The notes under the pieces were generated by a model. That model had not been told where the DNA came from, made no database searches, and worked only from the letters and a program-made list of their open reading frames with translations. This document shows, in pieces, positions 1 through 11,008 of a stretch of DNA of 64,000 bases (positions within the stretch are counted from its first letter, which is position 1; each line of letters opens with the position of its first letter). The DNA comes from Venturia oleaginea (Eukaryota > Ascomycota > Dothideomycetes > Venturiales > Venturiaceae): the NCBI GenBank assembly GCA_013176395.1, contig JABMLP010000012.1, positions 1,426,001 through 1,490,000 on the forward strand, written 5' to 3'. Position numbers and translations under genes: made by a program.

Positions 1-1250
1 CCAGCTAGTCCGAAGGGGGTAACTAGCCATTCGAATAGTCCAAATCGAGTGCGAAAAGCCGTTTTCCACTCATCGCCGTGCTTGATGCGGAGCCGATGAA
101 ATGCCGCTCTGACGTCAAGTTTGGTGTACCAACGCGCTGTTGCTAGATTTCGTAGGGTTTCTCGGATTAGTGGCAATGGGTAGCGGTCCGATCGAGTGAT
201 TCGATTCAGTGCCCGATAGTCTACACACATCCGAATGCCTCCACCTGGTTTCCTTACAAATAAGACTGGGGCTGCCGCTGGTGAGTTGCTGGCGCGTATC
301 CAGCCCTTGTCCATATAGTCCGAAAGTGTTTTTCGTAGGACTAATAGCTCTTCCCTCGACATGCCGTATAATGGGCCCCAAGGAACTTCTGCCTCGCGAC
401 CTTGTTCATCTCGTATCAATTCGATAACGTGATCGCGACCCTCTTGATGGGGCGCGATCTCTCCGTCTTCGTCGTCGAGAAAGGCATCAGCATGCTCTGC
501 TATTTCTTCTGGTATCTCTTGTCGGATTTCTTCCTCAGTCTTTCTCTGTTTTCTTTCTGCTAACTTGCTTAGGGCCTTGTTGATATCCGACATCGAGATA
601 GCCAGCACTTGTGTACCATCCGGTCCATCTCTTCTCAACCGTCGCTGGGCCCTTCCAACAATAGCTGCAAATACAGATCCTGACACTAGACAAGCCGCCC
701 GCACGTGAGCGAGCCGGTCTCGCGCTTTGGTGTTCTGTTCTAGCCACCCCTTTTCTCTTACCGTGATGCGCTGGGATCCTTGACCAATAAGCAGCTTTCT
801 CTTAGCTGCTATATATCGCACCCAGTTTCTCTCTGCCCATGCCTTGCCTAGGATAATAGGGAAGCTCAATCCTTTCACTATATACCCATAGACTCGCTCT
901 GCTCGACCATCAATGTCGATCGTAGCGTAGGTCATGTGCGTAATACGGAGGTCTTCTCCGTTCTCGTGGCTCTCTTTAGCCAGTGCCAATTGTTTGGTGT
1001 CAATTGGGATGCGCGGTAGACGATGTGTTTGGACACTCTTCTCGCTGAAAGCAGCATAAGGGAGGCAGCCGTTATCAAAGAAGGATTCGGTGAAAGAAGT
1101 TCCGTTGATCAAGGTATCTATCAAGAAGGGTGTACTTTCCATCCTATCCTTTGCTGCTTTGATTTCTCTTATGCCTGGTAGCTTTGTAATGTCTTCGCCA
1201 TGTACATCTACTTCAGACCCTCGTGCGCGACGATGCACAAGGGTAGCTAG
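1..1250 (-). CDS. Retrotransposon Pol, partial (protease and start of reverse transcriptase)
   Basis: This open frame sits in the -1 phase relative to gag and overlaps its end. Around 1118-1060 is an aspartic-protease-like core (FFDNGC, with D-N-G where D-S/T-G is usual). From about 300 down to 1 the frame reads as Ty3/gypsy RT: a [20 protein letters not shown] block, then [20 protein letters not shown] and [12 protein letters not shown]. The catalytic YxDD, RNase H and integrase lie beyond the window edge. No stop codon interrupts the visible 1.2 kb. The protease assignment is less certain than the RT assignment. Confidence 0.85.
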
Positions 1251-2341
1251 TTTTCCGACTCTGATGAGGCTTCCTGTAGGGAGTCATCGGTATGCTGTGT
1301 GATTACCGCAGTGACCTGAGTCTTTGGACGTGTTGCTGGTCGGAATTCGCATACGTTCGGATGGTGCTTGGGCTTCTTACAGCGCCCGCATTTGCCCGCT
1401 TGTATAAGTGCCAAGAACTCTGTTTGGGATCGCCATTTCGCTCTAGGTCGTCGGTCCTTCTTCGCATCCTTTCCGAGTGTATCGACCCGAGCTATCAGTG
1501 CTGCGATCTGCGCTGAAAGGGCGTTGATGCCAGTCATTTCGACATCGCCTTCTGCGTCACGACTGACTGTTTGGGGTGATTGTGGCCTCCCTCGAGTCGT
1601 TGGCGTCTCCTTATCCGTACTTGGATAGCGGCGTTGGTGGGATAGAGCCTCTGTCTTCGTCGCGAAGTACTGTACATCTTTTACGTAAGTGTCGTAGTCG
1701 TCCCTGGACAATCGCACTGATTTCAAGGTCTGTTGGAGGGAGTAGTTGAGCGCGTTGTTCATGATAGTGATCTTTGAGGCTCTTTGCGGCGCTAGGGATC
1801 CAGCTTGCGATGTCAGTTGTTCGAACTGCTGGCGGAAGTCTTCGAACGGTTGTCTGCTGCCTTGGCTAATCTTGTTCAGCTCGTCGAGAGCTTTAGCTTC
1901 CGCTTCATGATCTAAGAACTTGTCGTCCATATGCTTGATAAAGGACTCGGGTTCGTAGTTGTCATGTTGCTCTCCATTGCTTAGCCATTGGATGACGCGT
2001 TGTTGTTTCTCTGTCGGAAGCCCGTTGAAGATGTTCGCGCATATTCCTTGATTGCTTCCAAGCTTCCCATTTTCAACAGTGATTTTTGTCTTGATCTGCC
2101 ATCTGAACAGCGTGTAGTTGTCTCTTTTCCCGTCCCATTTAGGCCATGCAATAGCTTTTGCACCGGTGTTCCCATCAACACTGACTGCGGTCAGAGCTGC
2201 CACCAATTGTTGTACGGTGTCAGGCGAATTTGCTCGAGCCATTGAGAGTTTGTCGATTCCTTGCGTAATGCTCGCGATTGGGTCGTCGTCGGTAGTAGGG
2301 GTGTAGGTTGTAGGAGTCGATAGGGTACTGTTGCTACGCAT
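1247..2341 (-). CDS. Retrotransposon Gag polyprotein
   Basis: This 364-residue ORF starts at the ATG at 2341; upstream in-frame codons are GTG/TTG only. The N-terminal two thirds is a helical capsid-like region. Near residues 320-335 there is a retroviral zinc knuckle of exact CX2CX4HX4C spacing ([14 protein letters not shown]), which binds element RNA. Family knowledge says Gag assembles the virus-like particle in which reverse transcription occurs. The stop at 1247-1249 lies inside the pol frame, which is shifted by -1, so Pol is probably made by -1 frameshifting. No truncation is seen. Confidence 0.85.
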   Translation of the reverse strand: MRSNSTLSTPTTYTPTTDDDPIASITQGIDKLSMARANSPDTVQQLVAALTAVSVDGNTGAKAIAWPKWDGKRDNYTLFRWQIKTKITVENGKLGSNQGICANIFNGLPTEKQQRVIQWLSNGEQHDNYEPESFIKHMDDKFLDHEAEAKALDELNKISQGSRQPFEDFRQQFEQLTSQAGSLAPQRASKITIMNNALNYSLQQTLKSVRLSRDDYDTYVKDVQYFATKTEALSHQRRYPSTDKETPTTRGRPQSPQTVSRDAEGDVEMTGINALSAQIAALIARVDTLGKDAKKDRRPRAKWRSQTEFLALIQAGKCGRCKKPKHHPNVCEFRPATRPKTQVTAVITQHTDDSLQEASSESEN

Positions 2342-2357
2342 CAAGTACACCTAGGTT

Positions 2358-2551
2358 TGTAAAGAACTGAATCTATATTACGGGACGGTAGCTGGAAAGA
2401 CGCAGCATACTCGTAGCCAAAGATTGTTTAGATTCAGTTAAAGAGTGAAGGTATCTACAAACAGAGAACCTCAATGAGGTTCTTTCTCTATACTAGGCTC
2501 AATCAGGCTTAGGCTCTTAGCCTATACCAACCATGGGCCATGCCCATAACA
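2358..2551 (-). repeat. Possible LTR of the gypsy element
   Basis: The 194-bp segment runs TGTTATGGGC...CTTTACA on the minus strand, so it has the TG...CA ends expected of an LTR, and it sits just upstream of gag. A 9-bp direct repeat (ACACCTAGG) flanks it at 2347-2355 and 2549-2557. That repeat could be coincidence, or could mean the true boundaries differ. The partner LTR is outside the window, so the ends are unproven. Confidence 0.4.
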
Positions 2552-2877
2552 CCTAGGATCTGCGTCTAGAAAGTAAAGGTTTAGATAGGTAAATTTAAGA
2601 GTAAATATTTCCTAAAGTAAATTTTCTATCAAATAGACCCGAATTGCGGAAAATCCCGCTTAACCGGTTTTCCTAAGGTATAAGATTTCTTAAAAAACTC
2701 TATTTGAACGTGAAGCAGATCCTTTGGGATATTTTTTTTATAGAGAAGAGAAAATAATTACCTGTCCTATTCTTAGGTTTTATCTTATTCCTAACCGAAT
2801 TAAGGGCATGGTATGGCCGCAAAAGAGATGACTTTTGGTGAGGAATCGCAGAAAAGTGCCTTCCGGCCCCTGCGCCG

Positions 2878-3939
2878 TCAATTACGACGCACCCGTGAGC
2901 GGCCTCGTGAATGGGATCGCGAGCGTGAGCGTGATAGGCGAGATCCCGATGATGATTCATCCACCGTCGAACCCACTGATGTTCGTGGTCTTGGTGGAGT
3001 CGGATATCTTGATGGTGGCCTGGTTGCTTCTGATCTTCCTCTGCGTCTCGAGTAAGGACGTTGTGATGGAGCTTGTGACTGTTGAGACTGGGTTGCAACT
3101 TGTTTCTTTTTCAGTTCATTTATCTCGTAAGCTGCGACACCTTTTACGAACCCTCGTAGCAGAACTTTCCACGATAGTTTTTCTTTCTTGGGTGGTGGTG
3201 AGGGTTTACGAGTATGCTTTCTGCGGTGCTGTCGTTCCTTGGATCGATGGCGTCGGGGTCTCTCTTCATGATGTGTGTGTTTTCCAGGATCGGCGTGGCT
3301 TTCATGACGTCTCTCTTCTCGACGAGATTTACCGGAGTCGTGGCTAGATCTGTGGTTCTCTCTGTTCTGCGAAAACCTCCTCCTCCTCAGTGGATGGTCT
3401 TCGCGGCCTGGGGGAACCACATCGGGCGAGGGCTGGCCGAACTGACGTCGCATTCCTCCTCCTTCATGCCGCTGTTGCTGATTTTCTTCGCGAGCATGGT
3501 CATCGGTAGGTTGTATGTTTCTCGATCGTCTATTTGCCCTTTTATGTCTCTCTTCAGGACTGAATACGAGTCCCTCGCCTCCTTGCTCACCACGGTTTTC
3601 ATGCTCCTCTGACCCTAGTGCGCCCGAAGCGAAATGTTCATCACCCCCAGCACCCTCCCCCTCACTTCGCTCACTTTCCCTTGATTTCTTCTTCACTCTC
3701 TGCCTCCCTTCCTCTCTGTCATCTTTTTGCCTCTTGGTTGCCTTCATCCTTGGTCGTTCCTCCTTTGGTACCAACTCCGCCTCGATCCTCCCACAAGCTA
3801 TTTCCGTCAACTGGGCAAAGTGATGATGACCTACAGCGGTCGCTGCGCGTTGGAGGATACGTGCCATCACTAGGCGCTGCTGTGGGAGAGGGAGACGAAG
3901 CTCCATTAGTTTGTCTTCTATTTTCTTGTAGGAATTCAT
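2878..3939 (-). CDS. Arg/Ser/Glu-rich low-complexity protein, unknown function
   Basis: The predicted protein has 353 residues from the ATG at 3939; the longer frame upstream has only a TTG. Residues 1-60 look ordered (a helical segment beginning MNSYKKIEDKLMELRLPLP). The middle is highly charged with many R, E, H and K residues. A second ordered patch (SWKVLLRGFVKGVAAYEINE) lies near residue 270. The end is an RS-dipeptide tail (SRSRSRSHSRGRSR), as seen in nuclear RNA-processing proteins. I recognise no domain, and a nuclear role is only a guess from composition. Its flank towards 2600 is AT-rich. Confidence 0.5.
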   Translation of the reverse strand: MNSYKKIEDKLMELRLPLPQQRLVMARILQRAATAVGHHHFAQLTEIACGRIEAELVPKEERPRMKATKRQKDDREEGRQRVKKKSRESERSEGEGAGGDEHFASGALGSEEHENRGEQGGEGLVFSPEERHKRANRRSRNIQPTDDHAREENQQQRHEGGGMRRQFGQPSPDVVPPGREDHPLRRRRFSQNRENHRSSHDSGKSRREERRHESHADPGKHTHHEERPRRHRSKERQHRRKHTRKPSPPPKKEKLSWKVLLRGFVKGVAAYEINELKKKQVATQSQQSQAPSQRPYSRRRGRSEATRPPSRYPTPPRPRTSVGSTVDESSSGSRLSRSRSRSHSRGRSRVRRN

Positions 3940-4730
3940 TTTTGAAGGTTGTTTCAAGCGTTGAGAGGAGGCTGGTAGCAAGGAGAGGGAATTGAATGGA
4001 GTGAGGACTGGGGAGTATGATGATGGTATGGACAGGAAGGGAAGGGTATTGACGGTTGCGAGGGGTATGTATGCTTCATGAGAAGAGTCATGGTTTGTTT
4101 GCCATTGTAATTCTGTTCGTGTAACGACGTGTGACTTGTCTTCCTCGATCTCGTAAGTTGTTTGTTACCTGCGTACTTTGGCTGCTATTTACTCGAATTC
4201 TATGGCCTAGATTGGGGATTCATGGATTGAATAAAATATTATCGTATCATTCTAATGTAAAAATTTAATATTGAGGAATAGATATGCTCGCAGACTCGTA
4301 GAAGACGATGCCGATTTCATATAGAATAAAAACTGGCTGGAGTACGCGTTTCCTTGTCAATACGACTTTAGTTTGAGCGGAAATTCTGGGTCTAAGGCTA
4401 GATGAATATTTTTTTAAGGCTGGCTGTCGCTTCAAGAGACTAGGTGAGGGATTAAAAACGAGGTCCTTATTGCGGTGTCGATCATAGAACAACGAAGCGT
4501 CTAGTGAATGTCGAGAAAACAATGTGAATTTTCTTGTAGTAGTTCACTGATCTGCAGAGGGCTGGCAGTATTGTAATAAAATTGATTGAGAATAACCTCT
4601 TGATATAAAAAGAGCCTTGCATATGTTCAACAAGACAAAAGAACTGAATCCACACACCTCCAACCAAGCTTCTTTTATGCTCTCCATTGGGACGCAAACG
4701 CTTCATTCCACTGACATCATTCACAACCAT
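3940..4730. other. Intergenic region, no gene seen
   Basis: The sequence is AT-rich, especially 4200-4620. Short ORFs occur on both strands but none has coding character or a recognisable domain. It presumably holds the promoter of the R/S-rich gene and the terminator of the secreted-protein gene. Confidence 0.5.
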
Positions 4731-5150
4731 TCAACCTTTGATCATCTTGTAGCCGCCCTTGAGTCCATTGTACAGCCCAGATCCCGCGCCTCCCACGATA
4801 TCTCCTATCCATCCGATTGGAGTGCCGACGACTGAGCCGATGCCATAGCCGATTGATCCCAGAGCACTGCCTGCTGGCTCGTAGGGGCGAGGGGGTGGGG
4901 CATAGCCGGCACCGTAGCCAGGTGCATTGTTGTAGTTGTACCCGCCATTTGGGGGGCCATAACCATAGTTCCGGTTAGGGACATCATTGTTGTCTGCAGT
5001 TGCTGCGATATTTGCCGGAATAGGATTGTTGTCTAAGGCACTTGAGGCATTTGAAGTGGTGATTTCTGTAGCAGCTGGAGTATTTGTATCGGTGATTGGT
5101 AGCGCGGAGATTGTTGCGGCAAAGACGATGATGGAAGTGAGGAAAAGCAT
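4731..5150 (-). CDS. Small secreted Gly/Asn/Tyr-rich protein
   Basis: The start is the ATG at 5150, because it opens with a classical signal peptide (MLFLTSIIVFAATISALP, residues 1-18); in-frame codons further upstream have no such leader. The protein is 139 residues long and has no cysteine. After a Thr/Asn/Ala-rich stretch comes a Tyr-Gly-Asn-Pro-rich segment (RNYGYGPPNGGYNYNN). The C-terminal 45 residues form a glycine-zipper-like hydrophobic stretch (GSIGYGIGSVVGTPIGWIG). Export to the wall or medium is likely. Effector activity cannot be inferred from sequence alone, and I do not recognise the family. Confidence 0.65.
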   Translation of the reverse strand: MLFLTSIIVFAATISALPITDTNTPAATEITTSNASSALDNNPIPANIAATADNNDVPNRNYGYGPPNGGYNYNNAPGYGAGYAPPPRPYEPAGSALGSIGYGIGSVVGTPIGWIGDIVGGAGSGLYNGLKGGYKMIKG

Positions 5151-6288
5151 CTTGTAACGATAAAGAGAATGAGTGAGTGTTACCGAACGAAGTATTGAGA
5201 ATGAAAGAGTTGAGATATTCAGTCGCATTGGAGACAGGACGGAATACTGCCTTTTATGGTTCCTCCCTTGTATTGTCTTTCGCGCGTAGTCTAGAGTTAC
5301 CTTGAAATGACTTCCAACCCTCAAAGGATGATTCGCCTTTCGATTGAGAGGGTATAGCTAAAGAGTGGCGGTAATATTAGGGTTGTCTGCGCGTCCTTAA
5401 TCAATGTTGGGACCAAAGCTTCAAGTCATCGAATTTGGCGAGGACAACTCGATGTAGAGTGTTCCAGAGTCTATCAATGGCTCTGTCAGTATATTAGCAA
5501 GCGTGTTTATCAGGCCTGCCACTTTGCAGAATCCGGTTCATCGGATCTGGGGAGATGATGAGGATGAACGACGAACGATGGTCGACAAATGACAATGGAG
5601 ATGAAAAAAGGACCGAGCGAAGAATGGTAGCCTTGGCAATCAGGGCAAACTCTTTTCTTTCTCGCGAGCTTCCATCTACTCTCAACCAATGTTCCAACCT
5701 TCATAATAGGCCTATAAGGCGTGCCATCCACCTGATCACGGGCTGTTCTTTGCGTCAGGCACGGAATACCGCGAGACTACGCTGGGAAGGGCACCAGATT
5801 GACTGTCAAAACACGCGACAGATTCGAGGCTTCCTATTCAACAACCAGGCTTCGTGGCGTTTGTGCTCCTTCTACATGTTGAATGTATCCTTCAGTACAT
5901 CAGTTTCGGGGATATGCGATAGACGGGACCATTTGTCGGGTCGATGAGGGCTACAGGGAGGCGATTTATGATTGTCACTCAAGCCGGAATAGGATCGCCC
6001 GGGATTTTGTATGGTGAGCACAAGGTATCAACCATATGATCGGAGCGAGACTCGCTAGATTCGTGGTGTCGTCTTCTAGAAGCGTTGATAGGCACTCGTG
6101 AGGCCTTGGTCTATTTACGATCCCCCGTTATACCGATCCTCTCGCGCCGTCTTATGATTTGGAATACGTATCCTTCTTGTTTCAATTTGTATCTTGAGTA
6201 GAGGTTGCTGAAGCTCACAGAATCGGTTTGAAGAGCCTCAAGAGCACGGTAGAAAGAGACCAACAACGGCCGCAGGCATGTCTTCGGT
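5151..6288. other. Intergenic region, no gene seen
   Basis: It contains the upstream region of the secreted-protein gene. The ORFs around 5494-5947 overlap on both strands, lack domains and look random. No RNA gene or transposon end was recognised. Confidence 0.45.
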
Positions 6289-6621
6289 ATGTTGTATCTG
6301 TCTCTGCCTGTTGAGATTCGACAAAGAATTCTGCTGCAATCTTTTGACAACGCCCACAAAGAAGACCTCGAGGACAACTACAAGCGCGGTGAAAGAGATG
6401 ACCCCGTCAAGCCATTTGCCATGCGGAGATGGGCCTCCAGACTCGGCTCAGCTCATCCTACCATCAAGGATGACTTGAAATGGGTCTTGAGTCAATGACG
6501 AGCTCTGTTTTTCGGCGTATTCTACTCATACGTTGAGAAGCGTCAAAACTTGGAGTGGGAGGAGGAAGAAGCATATGATCGTCAGCATCTGGGAGGCCCT
6601 ACCTGTGATTTTAACAAATGG
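6289..6621 (+). pseudogene. F-box-like hypothetical protein, broken by an in-frame stop
   Basis: An ATG at 6289 opens a frame beginning with an F-box-like N-terminus (LPVEIRQRILLQSF), followed by a motif (RRWASRLGSAHPTIKDDLKW) like those in short F-box-like hypothetical proteins of Leotiomycetes. A TGA at 6496-6498 ends it after 69 codons. The same frame then continues in coding-like sequence (ALFFGVFYSYVEKR) to a TAA at 6619-6621. One CGA-to-TGA change would explain the stop. It could instead be a short intact gene, or one whose stop lies in an intron. Confidence 0.45.
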
Positions 6622-8755
6622 TAATCATGTTCTAAATCCAACGACTTCATTCATACATTGAGATTAGGCTGAAACATCACAATAGTGGCCTCGACAGTGG
6701 CTCGGGATGAGACGCCCAAGAAGAGCATAACGCTTTTGAGGAAGACTTTTGGAAGGGTCGAATCACAAAGCATCCTGCTAAACGGCAGCGCCTCTTCTGA
6801 GTCAGCTCCTGCGACGCCACTTCATGAACAGCTCAGCGGCATCCAAACAGCATCGCTAATGATACAAGGGAATATGTGAGAGATTGTGATGGCGCAAGTC
6901 ATTGTGCATCATAATTGTTTGTTTTCTCTGCATTAGATTCTTCCAAGCTGTTAGTAACATGCAAGGAAGGAAATGAGTGCTTGTGGCTACCTATCTACGG
7001 GCAATTGTTTGAGAAAATTGAGGAGGTAGCATCTACAGTATCGTATGTTAGTCTTTATTTGTGATGGAACTTTGTTTAGCTGGACGGTATTACGTCACGC
7101 ATATGATAGCGCTGGAAGGATTTCCATTCGGTTCCGATCGCTCAACTGCGCAACAGATTGAAGGATATTCCCGTCACAGCTGAATCACAATGAACTTCTT
7201 TTATTAAAGGGCCTCTTAGGTACGTTAATTACATAATCTTCTCCTCCTGGTCGGAAAGAACCAACTTGCTAATCCTTGTCCATACCAATCAGTCTAGCAG
7301 TTATTCCGGTACCGCGCTATTTCGCTCCCTCTGTATATCCGACTAAGGATTCTACACGACGCATCCTCTGATTCCTGGAACGTTTCATTCGAATACAACT
7401 ACGGTCACCTCTGACGCGCTCCTGAACGATGGACGGATGAATGGGTGTTACGTGCATACTCCGGCGAAGAGGATGCGAAAGTACATCTTATTGTCAGCGC
7501 GGGTGCAAAGGCTTTTTATGTCTAAGTCCTAAGTAAGTTTGTATCTCAATTCTGGCTGCACTTCAGACTGCGTTGTGAGTCTGAGCGTGTATACCAAGCG
7601 CGCTATGCGTCGGGAGCAGAGGAGACTGGGGCGCAGGCCAAATGTAGAGCAGAAACGGACGCTCTCCTTGGAATCCACCAAAGCAGAGTGGTCCTTCTGA
7701 AATCTTTGCGAGGGATTCGGCAGAAGATTTTCAAGAAACCATTCTTCAACTCTTGCAAGAAAGAGCTCTTCTCCTACTGCCAGACAAACACCAACCGAAG
7801 CTACTGCCATGCAATTTTGAGTCTCTTGAAGGTGACCAGGTGGGCGCGAACGTTGTGCTCAGTCCACGAAGTCGGTAATGCGGACTTGACCTTTGTCTTT
7901 AAGGTTTTACATACTGAGTTCGACAGTAATTGCCAACATGACCTCTATGTTATACATAATGGTTTATACTGTGAGGTGCTTCACTTGTACGTGTGAATTT
8001 CTCTGACGTACAGAAGGCTGGTTGTAAATCTTCAGATCGGTATACTATTCCAACTTTTTGTCTGAACTGATTCTGTCCGGACTGAATGAAGGTGACCTGA
8101 ATGACTTCCTAGCGACCTTTATGAAGATAAATGGGCCACGATCGCATTTATTGAAGCCTCAAAAGCTGTGTCAGTGAGAGTTGCATGGAATCAAGGATTA
8201 CTCATATCCACTGATTCGCAGGTAAACTTATACCTCGGAATCTGTGAGCTAGCGATATCCAGAATTTCCTGCATCGATACATTTGGTGCTTCACTTCACT
8301 TTCGCCGTCTGATCCTTCATTATAATCTCTTTCAGAACTGCCCAAGACACTAGGATTGCTGCACAGCCTCTGGATCTATATAATGCACACCTTTCATCCT
8401 TTGGGCTGCTGGGAGCGCCTGTCGCGTCGCTTGACTCTTAGTGTTGATAAAACACTCACCACAGCAACACAGACGCGCTTTGGTCACTAAGAAGATGACT
8501 GATAAGGCGCCAGCGACATTTGATAGAAATCTTGCGACCTTCTCGCAAACTTCTACACCCAGCCGCGTAGCATCATCTACGCCTCCGCATTTCACCATCG
8601 AACAGCGCAATCCCTAGGAGTTACTAGCTTCAGAAACTGGCAACTCGGTTGATCCTAAAATTCCATCTTAAAGTGAGTCGCGTTGACACAACACTTCTCA
8701 ATTTTGTTTTTCATCATCAGACTAATGATTCTCAGATCGCCGCTTTCGCAGCACC
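6622..8755. other. Region of decayed coding fragments
   Basis: Short coding-like snippets occur (for example 6939-7060, whose frame reads LLVTCKEGNECLWLPIYG), but no frame is long or complete and I recognise no family. This is probably a graveyard of old genes between transposon relics. Confidence 0.3.
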
Positions 8756-11008
8756 ATGGCTACTACCGCATCGCTCGAAGCGCTGCAGAGCGATGAACAA
8801 GCTCGCGTTCTTGATACCGTACAACAGCTGAGGACATGCGGTCTGGACAGCTTTCTGCCGCTACCACAGCTAGTTGTTTGCGGAGACTAGTCAGCCGGCA
8901 AGAGCTCAGTACTTGAAGGATTGACAGAGATTCCCTTCCATCAGGGTGACAACCTTTGCACACGTAAGCCCATTTCCTTGTTCAACATATCTTACCAGCT
9001 AAGCTTACATTTCAAACGCGGGATTTGCCACCGAGATCAATTTGCGCCGCACGACTGAGGACAGGCTCACTCTGAAATTGATTCCCGATGCTGGGCGACC
9101 AGCAGCTGAGCAGGAACGTGTGAAAGCATTCACCGAGTCCATCACCGACCTCCAAGAATTACCTTCGATCATGGCAAAAGCAATGGAGGTCATGGGAGTA
9201 GGTGAAGGTGCCAGCAAGGCTTTTACCAGAGATGTTTTGAGTATCGACGTTGCCGGCCCATCTCGTCTCAGCTCAGCTTGGTCGATCTCCCGGGACTCAT
9301 CGAGAATGCGACCAAAGACGTTACATAGCAGGACGTCAAAATGGTTGCAGAAATGATGGATCATTACATTTCGCAATCTAGGACCATATGCTTAGCTGTG
9401 TAAGTATGCTTGCTTTATTTCAATTCGAGGTCGATGTCGCAAGAGTTCTGGCAGTCTTCACTCTCACATCGCCAGATATCTATTGACATCGACCTGGAAT
9501 TGAGGTTAGGTCCATAATAGAGCTGTTGCTAATCGCTCTCTAGTCTTTCTACTACCAACGACTATTCCAACCAAAGGATCGTCACAAAGGTTCGGAACGT
9601 GGATCTAAAAGGCGAGCGCACCCTCGGCATCATTACAAAATCCGATCTCCTTCCGAGCGGCTCTGGCAGCGAGAAGGCTTACATAGAGCTGGCCCAGAAC
9701 AGCGATGTCTTCTTCGAGCTTGGTTGGCACATCCTCAAGAATCGCAAGTTTGAGGAGATGGAGTTTTCATTCGAGGAGCACAATGCATCCGAGGCACAGT
9801 ATTTCATTAACTCAAACTTCAAATGCTTGCCCAAGGATAACGTTGGCATCGACTCCCTCAGAACTCGCTTGAGTCAACTTCTCTTCTCCCATGTGAAGCA
9901 AGAGCTTCCGAAGCTACAGAGTGACCTGGACGTCAAGCTTGCAGAGACACGACAGCAATTGAGTCTGCTTGGTATCAGTCGAGCTAGTGCACAAGCCTGT
10001 CGTCAGTTCCTCATCCAGCTCAGCCAGGATTGTCATATCGTCGCCAAGGCCGCTGTCGATGGTCACTATCAGGATACTTACTTTGTGGCTCAAACTGATC
10101 GAGAGTTTTCTGTCAATTCACGTTTCTCCATCCGGAGGCTGAGAGCCGTCATTTAGAAGCTGAACGAGGACTTCAACACAGTGTTCCGCAAATCTGTCCA
10201 CACTTACACTATTCCGAATGAGGCTATTGATATTTCAGAGCTTCAAGCAAAGGTCCAGAAGATCGAGCTGGCGAAGCAGAGACCCTGGGCCAATCCTCAG
10301 GGGGTGACTAGAGATGACGCTCTAAAATGGGTTCAGAAGGCTTTGATCTAGAATCGTGGTCGTGAGCTCAGCTGAAACTTCAATCCCTTGGTTGTTGGAG
10401 AGCTTTTCTGGGAGCAGTCCAACAAGTGGGAAGCTCTCGCTAATTATCATATCGAATGCGTCGCCGGAACTTGCACAACATTCCTCCGGGATCGATTCAA
10501 GGACAAATTCCCGAACGATATCTTGCCACGCGTGTGGAGTTCGCAAATTCAGGATGTACTGAAGATCAGAGAAGAGCAAGCAATGGCAGAGCTGGAACGT
10601 ATCATCGAGGATGTCCAGGCGTATCCCATCAACTACAACCACTACTATACCGAGGCTGTGAAGAAGGGTCGCGAGAGGCGAATGGAGGCGTTCAAGTTGG
10701 AGTACAAGCCTGACGTTGAGCGTCACGGATGCGAAGAAGCTCTCGATTGTCTTCTCGCGATCTACAAAGTTCAGCAGAAGACCTTCATTGCCAACGTAGC
10801 CACTCAAATCATAGAGCGCCACATTGTCCGCGGCTTGGAGACCATCTTGTCTCCTGTCATGGTCAACAAGCTCAGTGATGAGGATGTCATGGGTATTGCA
10901 GCGGAGCCTACCACTGGTCAACGTCAGCGAACCTTCTTGCAGGCCCGTCAAGCCAAGCTCGATGAGTTCCGAAAGATCTTGAAGGGCGTCATGAATGTAG
11001 CCGTCTAA
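8756..11008 (+). pseudogene. Dynamin-like GTPase (Mx/Dnm-type), multiply disabled
   Basis: The ATG at 8756 opens a dynamin GTPase. The G1 P-loop reads LVVCGD-stop-SAGKSS, with a TAG (8888-8890) where Q is expected. A degenerate intron follows near 8961 whose acceptor AG is missing. The G3 motif (LVDLPGLIENATKDV) is present only after a frameshift near 9270. A second intron spans about 9400-9542. G4 (GIITKSDLL) is intact. The stalk and GED regions (AIYKVQQKTFIANVATQIIE) run to 11008. In-frame stops lie at 8888, 9326, 10154, 10349 and 10373. Family members remodel membranes by GTP-driven polymerisation; this copy cannot encode a full product. At least the CAG-to-TAG change fits C-to-T decay. 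Confidence 0.88.

Larger units (their letters stand above)
1..2551 (-). mobile_element. Ty3/gypsy-type LTR retrotransposon, 5' part, cut by window start
   Basis: Read on the minus strand, the order is an LTR-like segment (2551-2358), a gag ORF, then an overlapping pol frame with protease and reverse transcriptase that is still open at base 1. The protease-then-RT order and the RT motifs place it with Ty3/gypsy elements. Neither frame has a stop in the visible part, so the copy may be young or recently active; the 3' half is outside the window. The space between the LTR-like segment and the gag ATG is only about 16 bp, and no TGG-type tRNA primer-binding site is visible there. Confidence 0.85.

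Noticed and set aside
3618..3995. Long plus-strand ORFs opposite the R/S-rich gene (also 2835-3347)
   Set aside because: They are antisense shadows produced by the low-complexity codons of the minus-strand gene.
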